A stretch of 64,000 nucleotides of DNA. Origin: Cinnamomum chago (lineage: Eukaryota > Streptophyta > Magnoliopsida > Laurales > Lauraceae). Every line of letters starts with the position of its first letter. Positions within the stretch are counted from its first letter, which is position 1. Under the pieces are notes generated by a model that searched no databases, was not told the origin of the DNA, and was given only the letters and a program-made list of their open reading frames with translations. Where the stretch lies: the NCBI GenBank assembly GCA_038049695.1, contig CP142459.1, positions 67,510,001 to 67,574,000 on the forward strand. Direction: 5' to 3'. A program made the translations under genes and the position numbers. Below, in pieces: positions 40,462 to 51,901 of this stretch.

Positions 40462-42448
40462 ACTGGCTGGAATCACTGACTCTGTGAACAGTAAGACGGC
40501 TGTCATAGTTAATGGAGCACGATAGGTTCTGGAGTTCTCTGCTTCCTTTTCTTTTTGACTTCTTTTTATAGGTGACAGGTCTTCTGAGGGCAGAATCTCT
40601 ATCCTTTGCAAAGGCAATTAGGCTGTCCCATCCTCGATTGTTGTTGTCTACTGTGATGCCAATTTCCTCACCACAGGCTCTAATTTTTTGAGATAACCAC
40701 GAACTTGGGGATTCTTGCAGGAAGCTTCGATCTACACGCAGAGAACTGATGGAGTTGGTCTTCTTTGAGATGCAGAGGTCTTCATCAGAATTCTGCCGAG
40801 AGGGAGAAATGGCAGAATCTTTGTAGGCAGAGAGAACGGTTGCCGGCACTGTGCAGGGAGAGGAGGGGAGAGAAGGGTAAATAGCAGAACCTGATTTGGA
40901 AGAGTCGAAGTCCGAAACGTAGGAGCAAGCGATCAAACGAAGAGCATCAGTCTTCTCCTTCTGCTGGGCGTCCGAAACTGACAGGGGTTTATATCTGCCC
41001 TCTGGATGGCTGCTTCCCGAGAGTCTGTGGGAGATCGGAGGATTTCCTGAGGAAGAGGCAGAGGAGAGCTTACTCGACTTCAATTTGGCCGGAGAGGAAG
41101 GCCGAGATGATGCAGCTTCTGCTTCAGGACTTCCTGAGAAAAAATGGGGCTTCGAAACTCTACGATTTTTAAAAGAGGCAAAAGCTGGGGCTGAGGAGGT
41201 GGGCCGGCCCAATTTGCTAAGGAATGAACATAAGTTGGCTCCATTCGTCAGGCCATGGCCCACAGGGCTTAACTTTTCTGTGGGCCAGGTCCATGCTTCA
41301 GCCTTAGACCTTAATGAGCCCCTGGACCTTCCAGATCCGGCCTGCTTGCGACCCACAGCTCGATTCTGGAGACTTCTTTTGGCAAGGTTAGAGAGGTCGA
41401 CTTCCTCGGCGAACCCTAGAACACCTTCGTCGGCGCTGCTTGCTGCTATGAGGGTTTCATCACTGATGGGTGCGACGGAGGAGGAGTGATCTTCTTCTGC
41501 CCTAACAGAGATGAAGAGGTCTCCGACGGAAAGAGGAATCAGCAACGGGAGTTTGCATAATCTGCTGGTTCGAACCTTCACACGCCCGTAGACGAGGTTC
41601 GTCTTCTCCGAAGTGTGGCGATCGACCTCTATGGTTGAACCAACGAAGTCGCCTAGGAGACGAAAGACACCTTCATTCCAAGCTTGTAACGGAACGCCAT
41701 AGAAGCGAATCCATTTGGTGATAGGGGGGGAGCCAAACGGGCTGGAGGATGAACCTGCAACACAGCTCAGGACTTGACAGACTTCCTCTTCTGAGAGGAG
41801 TTGGATGTGGACAACATCGTCGTCTAACAATCTTAGCCTGGCTGCCGATTTGCCCCAGTGAGAAGTAAGCCAGCGAGCTACAGCATCTATAGAGACGTTT
41901 TCCTGGAGGAAACCAATCAAGCTATGGCAGAGAGCCTTCATCTCTGACTCAACAAGCGAAGGGGCCACTCGAATGAAGTGGGAATGTCCGTTCTTCACTA
42001 TCCACCCTGCACTTGAGTCGACAATGCACGATGGAGGGCGAATCCAAGCATTGGGATGTTGATGACGCAGAATCCCTAATTTTTCATTGTAGGGTTGAAG
42101 ATGCAGGGGCCCTAAAGTCTTGGAGAGGCCGTCAGCGATTGGATCTGCTGATCGAGGGCGAGCGTTGTCGACAAGGATTTTGTAGCCTCTCCAAGATCTC
42201 CCGTTGACAAGCTCAAGACCTAGGTTGGCTTCTCTCTCTGTTTTGAATCTGACGAAGCCAAAGCCTCTCTGCTTACCAGAGGGTTTATCGGTAGGGATGA
42301 AGGTGTCTATTACAGAACCTGCTCTGCAAAACATCGCTTGAAGCTCTGTCTTTGAGATTTCAGGAGGAAGATTGGAGACGAAGAGGGAGAAGGCCGTGTC
42401 TGATGAAGATCTTCTCCGGGCGAGGTGATGCCCTCGGAAGCGCTCCAT
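40436..42448 (-). CDS. LINE ORF1 protein, unit 1: open but fused at its end
   Basis: 670 codons. Residues ~18-100 form an RNA-recognition motif with RNP2-like LFVSNL and RNP1-like RGFGFVRF; the rest is a Ser/Pro-rich, basic region. RRM-bearing ORF1 proteins are known from the plant L1-type BNR LINEs and serve as RNA chaperone/nucleic-acid binding partners of ORF2. This copy has G7 in the run at 41,724-41,730, which keeps the frame open, unlike units 2 and 3. At 40,461 the LINE ends and the last residues (FQPNKAL) come from antisense of the Myb/SANT-like gene. There is no ORF2 attached, so this is an orphan ORF1. Its ATG overlaps the PPR frame's upstream ATG in a CCATGG palindrome. Confidence 0.85.
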   Translation of the reverse strand: MERFRGHHLARRRSSSDTAFSLFVSNLPPEISKTELQAMFCRAGSVIDTFIPTDKPSGKQRGFGFVRFKTEREANLGLELVNGRSWRGYKILVDNARPRSADPIADGLSKTLGPLHLQPYNEKLGILRHQHPNAWIRPPSCIVDSSAGWIVKNGHSHFIRVAPSLVESEMKALCHSLIGFLQENVSIDAVARWLTSHWGKSAARLRLLDDDVVHIQLLSEEEVCQVLSCVAGSSSSPFGSPPITKWIRFYGVPLQAWNEGVFRLLGDFVGSTIEVDRHTSEKTNLVYGRVKVRTSRLCKLPLLIPLSVGDLFISVRAEEDHSSSVAPISDETLIAASSADEGVLGFAEEVDLSNLAKRSLQNRAVGRKQAGSGRSRGSLRSKAEAWTWPTEKLSPVGHGLTNGANLCSFLSKLGRPTSSAPAFASFKNRRVSKPHFFSGSPEAEAASSRPSSPAKLKSSKLSSASSSGNPPISHRLSGSSHPEGRYKPLSVSDAQQKEKTDALRLIACSYVSDFDSSKSGSAIYPSLPSSPCTVPATVLSAYKDSAISPSRQNSDEDLCISKKTNSISSLRVDRSFLQESPSSWLSQKIRACGEEIGITVDNNNRGWDSLIAFAKDRDSALRRPVTYKKKSKRKGSRELQNLSCSINYDSRLTVHRVSDSSQCFQPNKAL

Positions 42449-43910
42449 GGGTTGCCCTCGGAATTTATATTTGTTTCAACTTCCTATGTCTGCCGTTTTG
42501 AGAAACTGCATCCCTCTCTCTTCAATTAACCCAGGAAAGCAAACCCATGCCCAAATCCTAGCACTTGGATTCCTCCCCCATGTCACTCTTCAAACAGATC
42601 TCCTGCTAATGTACTCGAAATGCAACCATCTTGACGATGCCCGACGCGTATTCGATGAAATGCCTGAAAGAAACATGCATTCTTGGAACATTTTGATATC
42701 CTCCTACTGTCAGTCTTCCCTCTTCAGTGAAGCTCTAAGCGTTTTTAATGGGTTTCTGAATGCAGGACTCCGGCCCGATCATTTCACATTTCCGTCCCTC
42801 TTCAAGGCATGTGCTGGAATCAGAGATTTTTACTTAGGAAAGAAGCTCCATAATTGGGTCATTAGATTGGGCTTCGAAAAATATGTTGTCGTCCAAAGTT
42901 CAATTTTGGATATGTATGCAAAATGTGGGTGTTTGGATGGTGCGCATGGATTGTTTGAGACGATGACCCAGAGAGATGTTGTTGTTTGGAATGCAATGAT
43001 TTTGGGGCTTGGAAGAGCTGGGTTCTCATTAGAAGCATTATGTGCTTTTAGGAAGATGCAGTTTGATGGAGTGAAGATGGATTCGAGAACAATTCCAAGT
43101 GTTCTTAATGCCTGTGGGAGGGAAGGAGATTTGTTGAAAGGGAAAGAAGTTCATGGGCAGGTTGTAAAGAATCTAGCATTTAGTTGTGATGCTGTGATTG
43201 GCAATTCTTTGATGGATATGTATGCAAAATGTGGGTGCTTAGATGATTTGAGTAGGGTTTTTGCTAATATGCGGGATCAGAATTTGGTAACTTGGACAAC
43301 ATTGATATCATGCTATGGGGTGCATGGGAAGGGGAAAGAGTCTCTAATTCTTTTTGAGGAAATGTTAGCTCAAGGGATTGAGCCCAACTGTGTCACGTTC
43401 ACTGCAGTTTTGGCTAGTTGTAGCCACTCTGGTCTTGTAGATGAAGGACACAGGATTTTTGAGTCCATGAAGTTGGAGTATGGGGTTGAACCCAGTGTAG
43501 AACACTATGCTTGTATGGTTGACCTCTTAGGCCGTATTGGGCGGCTTCAGGAAGCCCTGGAGCTGATAAAAGGAATGCAGCAAGAGCCATCTGCTAGCAT
43601 TTGGGGAGCCTTGCTCGGTGCTTGTCAAATTCACAAGAACGTGGATTTGGGTGAAATTGCGGCTTTTAAGCTTTTTGAATTGGAGACTGCAAACTCAAGC
43701 AACTATATTGCATTGTGCAGCATCTATGATGCCGTTGGTAAATGGGATGGTGTTTCGAAGATGAGGAAGAGGATGAGAGAATTGGGTTTGGTCAAAACGC
43801 CCGGTTGCAGCTGGATTAATATGAAAGGTAGAGTGCATAGATTCTACCAAGGGGACATTTCTCATCCGATGAAAAATAAAATATATGAGATATTGAATCT
43901 CTTGTCATAG
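42447..43910 (+). CDS. PLS-class pentatricopeptide repeat protein, unit 1
   Basis: Single exon, 487 codons, open to TAG at 43,908. Repeats are visible throughout: LLLMYSKC, FDEMPERNMHSWNILISSY, PDHFTFPSLFKACAG, SILDMYAKCGCLDGA, SLMDMYAKCGCLDD, VTWTTLISCYGVHGKG, PNCVTFTAVLASCSHSGLVD, then an E/E+ type end (GCSWINMKGRVHRFYQGD) without a DYW deaminase domain. Such proteins bind organelle RNA in a sequence-specific way for editing or processing. The native start is probably M14 (42,486): the bases before it derive from the LINE, and that ATG lies in the target-site duplication. From M14 the protein is 474 residues, short at the N terminus with no obvious transit peptide. The native upstream region is missing here, replaced by the LINE. 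Differs from unit 2 at N60 and from unit 3 at V281. Confidence 0.93.
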   Translation: MGCPRNLYLFQLPMSAVLRNCIPLSSINPGKQTHAQILALGFLPHVTLQTDLLLMYSKCNHLDDARRVFDEMPERNMHSWNILISSYCQSSLFSEALSVFNGFLNAGLRPDHFTFPSLFKACAGIRDFYLGKKLHNWVIRLGFEKYVVVQSSILDMYAKCGCLDGAHGLFETMTQRDVVVWNAMILGLGRAGFSLEALCAFRKMQFDGVKMDSRTIPSVLNACGREGDLLKGKEVHGQVVKNLAFSCDAVIGNSLMDMYAKCGCLDDLSRVFANMRDQNLVTWTTLISCYGVHGKGKESLILFEEMLAQGIEPNCVTFTAVLASCSHSGLVDEGHRIFESMKLEYGVEPSVEHYACMVDLLGRIGRLQEALELIKGMQQEPSASIWGALLGACQIHKNVDLGEIAAFKLFELETANSSNYIALCSIYDAVGKWDGVSKMRKRMRELGLVKTPGCSWINMKGRVHRFYQGDISHPMKNKIYEILNLLS

Positions 43911-44287
43911 ATGATGGTGCTACCTGAAGGTTATGGATAGTTGAACTGGCATTCTTAACAATGCAAATATTACATAAATCTTCTGAAGTGATATTTCTTG
44001 TATGCGGACAAGGAAATGCATAAGATTGTAAATGAAACACCGGAGCTGATGATGATCTCTGGAGTGGAGGTTAAACGGTAGGAGATCGACACACTTTCAT
44101 ATGCTCGGGCATTGTTTTCATGGGCATATTGATGCTGATATTGGTATGATACGCCATTATTACAGGCGTATGCTGCTTTACTATACTTGTGAGATGCTTT
44201 TTAATCAATACTCGTATAAGCCTCTCTTCAGGTACTTTCTCATGGTGTTAAAGTTGTTCTCTGATGGAAGAATGCCTGAATTCGAAT
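43911..44287 (+). other. PPR 3' flank, unit 1
   Basis: Sequence between the PPR stop and the ADH1-derived segment, repeated at 53,364-53,740 and 62,817-63,193. It probably includes the PPR 3' UTR. An 81-base-class open frame (44,101-44,340) crosses the joint with the ADH1 fragment and has no recognisable domain. Confidence 0.6.
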
Positions 44288-45117
<830 letters not shown>

Positions 45118-45568
45118 ATTAACCCAACAATGGATATTTTTGTGAATTTTTTTGGATTAAAAAAAATCTCACACCGCGATGACCGCGATGGACTGATATC
45201 CGCGACCGATACCGATATCATATCGGTTTTTCGGCTCAGCGATACCGCGACCGAGACCAAGATTTTAAACCATGGGTAAGCCTGTAAAACAGCTGGTCCT
45301 TATATGGAGAGGGATTTCTATTTCCACCAGTCATGTTCAGGCTCAATATTGGATGGCTAAAATTCTTCAATAGCTTTGAATTTTAGTTGATGCCTCCTCT
45401 TTATAAATGACATCTATGGTTACAGTTTCACAAATCATTCAGTTACATGAAAATCCTATAGTTTATAATCCTTGAATCCATTGAGTGGACCATTGAATAC
45501 CAACCATTCATAGAAGACCTTTGTATTTGAAAAGCCCGCGAAATGGCACAGCAAAATGTAGGTAGTTT
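45118..45568 (+). other. Spacer and native PPR upstream region
   Basis: Starts with a 17-base repeat of ADH1 intron text (45,116-45,132 repeats 45,052-45,068). At about 45,170-45,270 is a palindromic patch ('accgatatcatatcggt', 'ccgcgaccga') ending 'attttaaaccatgg', like the end of a DNA transposon. The last part up to 45,568 directly precedes the left target-site duplication with the native PPR ATG (45,571), and has an in-frame TAG at 45,559. It is therefore the original 5' flank of the PPR gene, now separated from it by the LINE. Repeated at 54,571-55,021. Confidence 0.7.
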
Positions 45569-45756
45569 CTATGTCTGCCCTTTTTTTTTTTTTTTTTTTG
45601 AAATGGTAACTTGTATTAAAAGGAAAAAGAGAAATACAAAAGAGCTTTACAGCATAAAAGAGTTATACTGAGAAGCGGCTGGGAAAAACCCCAAAAAATC
45701 AGCCACCTCCCAAGAGGAGGGGAAACAGAGAGAAGGAGGAGGAAAAGGGAATCAGA

Positions 45757-48700
45757 TCAAACCGATGTGACTTCCCTCCAATTGTACATAATAGCATCAC
45801 TAGATAAGCCCCGAAACTCTGGAAGATTGGAGATCCACGAGGCAACGCAGAATTTCATTTTAAGAATTAATTCTTCTTGGGAGGAAGCTATCCCTTCAAA
45901 ACATCTCCTATTTCTCTATTTCCAAATCGTCCAAATGCAAGCCAAAAAAGAGATGCGCCACATGATCTTCCCTTTGGAAGTAGTAATCGGGTTAGCCCAC
46001 TGAAGGAACAAATCAGGTAAGGATTGCGGCATGACCCAACTGCAATTAAACTCCTCTAGAATGGCTGTCCAGAGGCCTTTCGTCTGCTTACAATGAAGCA
46101 GAAGATGATCAACCGTTTCCTCGTCCGTTAGGCAGAGGGGGCAAGCATTGACAAGGATAATATGTCTGCGGCGAAGATTGTCCATAGTTAAGATCTTTTT
46201 TTGGAGAGCAATCCAAGTAAAAGCAATGACTCTAGGAGGGGCCTTGATCTTCCATAAACGAGGCCAGCTTTGGGAAGCCATTGAAGTGTTCGATAAGGCG
46301 GAGAAGAACGAGGAGACCGAAAAAGAGCCATCAGTAGAATGAATCCAGATCCTGCTGTCTTGCCTTTCTCTAGAGCCATCTATGCCATTGAGAATCTCAA
46401 GAAGATTTAAAAGATTAACTTCTTCTTCCTCGGAAAGATTCCTTCTGAAGATAGGCCACCACAATTGATTATAATTGCTTGTGTCAAGGTAGTCACTAAT
46501 CTTGGCATTCCGGTTTTTGGCACTTCTGTAGAGATCAGAGAACTGTAGCGCTAAAGGGATTTCACTAGCCCAAACATCATGCCAGAAGAAGATTTTCTCT
46601 CCGTTGCCAACGCGGTAGCGGATAGATTGGGTAAAAGAAGCCTTAGAACTGTATATCCCTTTCCAGAATTTTGAACTTCTTCGTGAAGGAGGAAAGGTTT
46701 CCCAGCCATTTCTTCTCACTTTATATTTCCCTACCAGGATGCTTTTCCAAAGGCCTTCTGAATCATCTCCAAGTCTCCAAAGCCATTTGCCTAGCAGAGC
46801 TTGGTTCATCTTCCTTAAAGGTCTTATTCCAAGGCCACCCAAGCCTTTGGGGGAGCAAACCGTTGTCCAATTCACTAGGTGAAATTTTTTGGAGTCCTCG
46901 CGGCCTTGCTAAAGAAAATCTCTTTGAAGCTTCTCGATGCGGTCAATGATTGCAGCTGGGCACTTAAGGATGGACATGAAGTAGATAGGAAGGTTGGCAA
47001 GAGCAGATTGTATCAAAACAATTCTACCTCCTAGGGATAAATACTTTGCTTTCCAAGAAGATAACATTCTCTCGATCCTCTCGATCACTGGGTTCCAAAC
47101 AGAGTTAGGCACTTTGTCCAAGCATAGGGGAAGACCGAGGTAGGAGGATGGGAAGGAGTCAACTTTGCACCCCAATATGGTAGCATAGTGACGGAGGGAT
47201 AAGTCTTCGGTAGATACTCCGAGGATGGAGCTTTTTGAGAAGTTTATCCTGAGACCCGAAACAGCTTCAAAACATCTGAGAATTGCAACCAAATTTTTTA
47301 TTTGATCCTCATCAGCATCACAGAAAAGGAGAGTATCATCTGCATATTGGAGGTGGGAGACAGGAGGAGCATTGTGAGAAGGCTTGAAACCGTGGATCAA
47401 GTTGCATGCTTCTGCTTTGGACAGCATCTGACTAAGGGCTTTCGTAAGCCCCTCTCAGCTGGAAAGAAACCTTTCGGGGAACCATTGATTAAGATGGAGA
47501 AGGTGGCAGACGAAATGCATTCTTTGATCCAGGTCCTCCATTTAAAGCGAAAGCCCATTCTGCGCATCAAGTATAGGAGGAAGTCCCAATCCACCATGTC
47601 GAAGGCCTTTTCCAAGTCGAGTTTGCAAATAATTCCGGGAAGTTTATCCTTGTATCTGGAATGGATGCATTCATTGGCAACAAGAACCTCATCTAAGATC
47701 TGTCTACCTTGAACAAAGGCACCTTGAGAGAGGGAGATGATGGAAGGGAGAATCTTTTGGAGTCTAGAAGCAAGCACTTTAGCTAAGATTTTGTAAATGC
47801 TGCCTAAAAGACTAATTGGCCTGAAGTTCTTTATACTGTCGGCCCCTGTCTTCTTTGGGATAAGGGCAATGAAAGAGGCACCGATCGATTTGGAAAGCCT
47901 TCCTCTAGAGTGAAATTCCTTCATAAAGGCCATAATGTCAACCCGAAGGAGGTCCCAGAATCTATGGAACAATGAAATTGGAAAGCCGTCTGGGCCTGGA
48001 GCTTTGTCGCTAGCTAGATTAAAAACTGCCGCTTTGACTTCTTCCTCGTGGAACTCATCTTCCAACCAATTCGCATTCTCTTCACTGATGGAGGGGAAGT
48101 GGAGATTGTCTAAGGAAGGCTTGCAAGTACCATCCTTTTTATACAAGTTTTGAAAGAAACTGAGAATGTGGCTAGATATCCCTTCCCTGTCCTCTAATCT
48201 GTTGCCATTAGAGTCTATCAAGTAATTAATCTTATTTCCCCTCATTCTGGTCGTGGCCAAACTGTGGAAAAATTTGGTATTCTTGTCCCCTTCCTTAAGC
48301 CAATGGTATTTAGATCTCTGTTTCCATTTGATCTCTTATTCGCGAACTTTAAGCTCATAAAGATTTTTGAGATTCAGTCTCATAGCGATATCCGCTTCAG
48401 AAAGCCCATGAGATTCTTCCTTAGAGTCGATGGATTGTAGTTCTTTTAATAGAGTGACCTTAATAGCTTCGACAGGCACAAAGTTGGTTGTCCTCCAGTC
48501 TTTGATGCTTAACTTCAACTGCTTTAGCTTCTTGGAGAATCTGAAACCTGCCCAACCAATGACATCGTAGCTGTTCCACCATTCCTTAATAAGGGCAATG
48601 AAAATTTTTGTCTTCCAACCACATTGTCTCTAGGCGAAAGGGAGAGGGTCCCCATTTAAGACATTTGCAATCAAGAAGGACGGGACAGTGATCAGAAATT

Positions 48701-49908
48701 GGCTTTGGAAGGGCGATTTGGAAAACTTCAGGATACAGATCAATCCAATCCCCGGTGACCAGAAATCTATCTAGACGCGACATAGTTGGAGGGTTTTGGT
48801 GATTAGACCAAGTGAAATTTGCCCCCCCTAAGTGAAGATCAACTAGATAGTGGGAATTAATCCAATCTGAGAAGGAATTCATGTTAGCTGAAATTCTACC
48901 AACCCCTGATTTGTCTGAAGGGAATCTAGTGATATTCCAGTCACCACCAATGCACCAAGGACCAACCCATCTGTTACGAATGGAGTCAAGCTCACACCAA
49001 AAACTGCCATGAAGTCTACGGTCAGTAGGGCCATATACAGAGGAGACGATCCAAGAAGAGCCATTAGCCAAATCTTCAATCACTGCTGAGACAGAGAAGA
49101 TACCAATGAAGTGATCTTTCATAATATACTGCCGACTATTCCAGCATAGAAGAATGCCTCTAGAGGTTCCAACTGCGTCAAGGGAGATCCACAAACAATT
49201 GCTATTTCCCCAAAGGTCCCTAATAACTAGGGGTGTAACGGTTCGGTTAACCGGTCTTTTTGGGGAAACCGTTAACCGAACCGTAACCGCGGTTTTCCGT
49301 CTTTAAAAACCGTAACCGTAACCATATATACAAAAATCGTGGAAAACCGAACCGCGGTTAACCGTATTATACGGTTCGGTTACGGTTAATAATCGTGGAA
49401 AAATATACACAGTAATACAGTATAATTACAGTATTATACGATTACGGTTACGGTTAATAACCGGCGATGACGATGTGGGAAGCTAGGGTTTGGTTTTAGG
49501 TAAGGAAAATTTCATTTACCCCTCATGTATATTATTTTATTTGTTATCGGTGCGGTTAACCGCATACGGTTAACCGAACCGTATTTTACGGTTCGGTTCG
49601 GTTAATAACCGTGAATATTGTGGAAAACCGTAACCGAACCGAACCGTGCGGTTTTTTGGTTTTATTAACCGTAACCGAACCGAACCGTGAAAATACGGTT
49701 AATAACCGCGGTTCGGTTCGGTTCGGTGCGGTTTGATGGTTAGGCGGTTTTTTCTTACACCCCTACTAATAACTGATTGAGACATTGAACTGAGCTTTGT
49801 TTCTTGAAGGAGCAGAAGGTCTGCTCGGTAAGTGCGAATTACCTCTTTTATCACTGCCCGCTTCACAGAATTCCCTAATCCTCGAACATTCCAGGATATT
49901 GCCTTCAT
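45757..49908 (-). pseudogene. LINE ORF2 (endonuclease-reverse transcriptase), first copy, dead
   Basis: Order on the minus strand: AP-endonuclease-like domain (MKAISWNVRGLGN; after the MITE GDWNITRF, SRLDRFLV and ISDHCPVLL); reverse transcriptase ([47 protein letters not shown], then LQYADDTLLF); and a C-terminal zinc-binding RT-associated domain (WKIKAPPRVIAFTWIAL, CPLCLTDEETVDHLLLHC). Breaks: a 538-bp MITE in the endonuclease; frame loss near 48,590; stops at 48,336, 46,909 and 45,916; and near 47,445 a deletion of about 45-50 bases that removes the conserved RT motif (RQGDPLSP type) between RGLR and the YADD region. The same breaks recur in the second copy. Confidence 0.9.
49228..49765. 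mobile_element. hAT-type MITE inside LINE ORF2, first copy
   Basis: 538 bp with 11-bp terminal inverted repeats, 'taggggtgtaa' and 'ttacaccccta', and a perfect 8-bp target-site duplication 'ctaataac' (49,220-49,227; 49,766-49,773), diagnostic of the hAT superfamily. No coding capacity. The body is made of 'cggttcggtt' and 'cggttaataaccg' words in both orientations, so it can fold on itself extensively. It belongs to the same family as the element at 12,750. Confidence 0.95.
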
Positions 49909-51901
49909 TGACAACACTGGCTGGAATCACTGACTCTGTGAACAGTAAGACGGCTGTCATAGTTAATGGAGCACGATAGGTTCTGGAGTTATCTGCTTCC
50001 TTTTCTTTTTGACTTCTTTTTATAGGTGACAGGTCTTCTGAGGGCGGAATCTCTATCCTTTGCAAAGGCAATTAGGCTGTCCCATCCTCGATTGTTGTTG
50101 TCTACTGTGATGCCAATTTCCTCACCACAGGCTCTAATTTTTTGAGATAACCACGAACTTGGGGATTCTTGCAGGAAGCTTCGATCTACACGCAGAGAAC
50201 TGATGGAGTTGGTCTTCTTTGAGATGCAGAGGTCTTCATCAGAATTCTGCCGAGAGGGAGAAATGGCAGAATCTTTGTAGGCAGAGAGAACGGTTGCCGG
50301 CACTGTGCAGGGAGAGGAGGGGAGAGAAGGGTAAATAGCAGAACCTGATTTGGAAGAGTCGAAGTCCGAAACGTAGGAGCAAGCGATCAAACGAAGAGCA
50401 TCAGTCTTCTCCTTCTGCTGGGCGTCCGAAACTGACAGGGGTTTATATCTGCCCTCTGGATGGCTGCTTCCCGAGAGTCTGTGGGAGATCGGAGGATTTC
50501 CTGAGGAAGAGGCAGAGGAGAGCTTACTCGACTTCAATTTGGCCGGAGAGGAAGGCCGAGATGATGCAGCTTCCGCTTCAGGACTTCCTGAGAAAAAATG
50601 GGGCTTCGAAACTCTACGATTTTTAAAAGAGGCAAAAGCTGGGGCTGAGGAGGTGGGCCGGCCCAATTTGCTAAGGAATGAACATAAGTTGGCTCCATTC
50701 GTCAGGCCATGGCCCACAGGGCTTAACTTTTCTGTGGGCCAGGTCCATGCTTCAGCCTTAGACCTTAATGAGCCCCTGGACCTTCCAGATCCGGCCTGCT
50801 TGCGACCCACAGCTCGATTCTGGAGACTTCTTTTGGCAAGGTTAGAGAGGTCGACTTCCTCGGCGAACCCTAGATCACCTTCGTCGGCGCTGCTTGCTGC
50901 TATGAGGGTTTCATCACTGATGGGTGCGACGGAGGAGGAGTGATCTTCTTCTGCCCTAACAGAGATGAAGAGGTCTCCGACGGAAAGAGGAATCAGCAAC
51001 GGGAGTTTGCATAATCTGCTGGTTCGAACCTTCACACGCCCGTAGACGAGGTTCGTCTTCTCCGAAGTGTGGCGATCGACCTCTATGGTTGAACCAACGA
51101 AGTCGCCTAGGAGACGAAAGACACCTTCGTTCCAAGCTTGTAACGGAACGCCATAGAAGCGAATCCATTTGGTGATAGGGGGGAGCCAAACGGGCTGGAG
51201 GATGAACCTGCAACACAGCTCAGGACTTGACAGACTTCCTCTTCTGAGAGGAGTTGGATGTGGACAACATCGTCGTCTAACAATCTTAGCCTGGCTGCCG
51301 ATTTGCCCCAGTGAGAAGTAAGCCAGCGAGCTACAGCATCTATAGAGACGTTTTCCTGGAGGAAACCAATCAAGCTATGGCAGAGAGCCTTCATCTCTGA
51401 CTCAACAAGCGAAGGGGCCACTCGAATGAAGTGGGAATGTCCGTTCTTCACTATCCACCCTGCACTTGAGTCGACAATGCACGATGGAGGGCGAATCCAA
51501 GCATTGGGATGTTGATGACGCAGAATCCCTAATTTTTCATTGTAGGGTTGAAGATGCAGGGGCCCTAAAGTCTTGGAGAGGCCGTCAGCGATTGGATCTG
51601 CTGATCGAGGGCGAGCGTTGTCGACAAGGATTTTGTAGCCTCTCCAAGATCTCCCGTTGACAAGCTCAAGACCTAGGTTGGCTTCTCTCTCTGTTTTGAA
51701 TCTGACGAAGCCAAAGCCTCTCTGCTTACCAGAGGGTTTATCGGTAGGGATGAAGGTGTCTATTACAGAACCTGCTCTGCAAAACATCGCTTGAAGCTCT
51801 GTCTTTGAGATTTCAGGAGGAAGATTGGAGACGAAGAGGGAGAAGGCCGTGTCTGATGAAGATCTTCTCCGGGCGAGGTGATGCCCTCGGAAGCGCTCCA
51901 T
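49905..51901 (-). pseudogene. LINE ORF1, unit 2: frameshift and nonsense
   Basis: Same RRM-containing protein as in unit 1 but broken twice. A G run has six instead of seven bases (about 51,178-51,183), shifting frame after SSSPFGSP, and a Glu codon is TAA at about 49,991 near the C terminus. The natural ORF1 end is visible: ...SSQCCQ then TGA overlapping the ORF2 ATG. A Val-to-Asp change near 50,875 is private to this unit. Confidence 0.88.

Noticed and set aside
41085..41489. 134-codon plus-strand frame inside LINE ORF1 (repeated in all units)
   Set aside because: It is the antisense shadow of the Ser-rich ORF1 region and has no domain.
47302..47712. Plus-strand frames across LINE ORF2
   Set aside because: They are reverse shadows of the reverse transcriptase domain on the minus strand.
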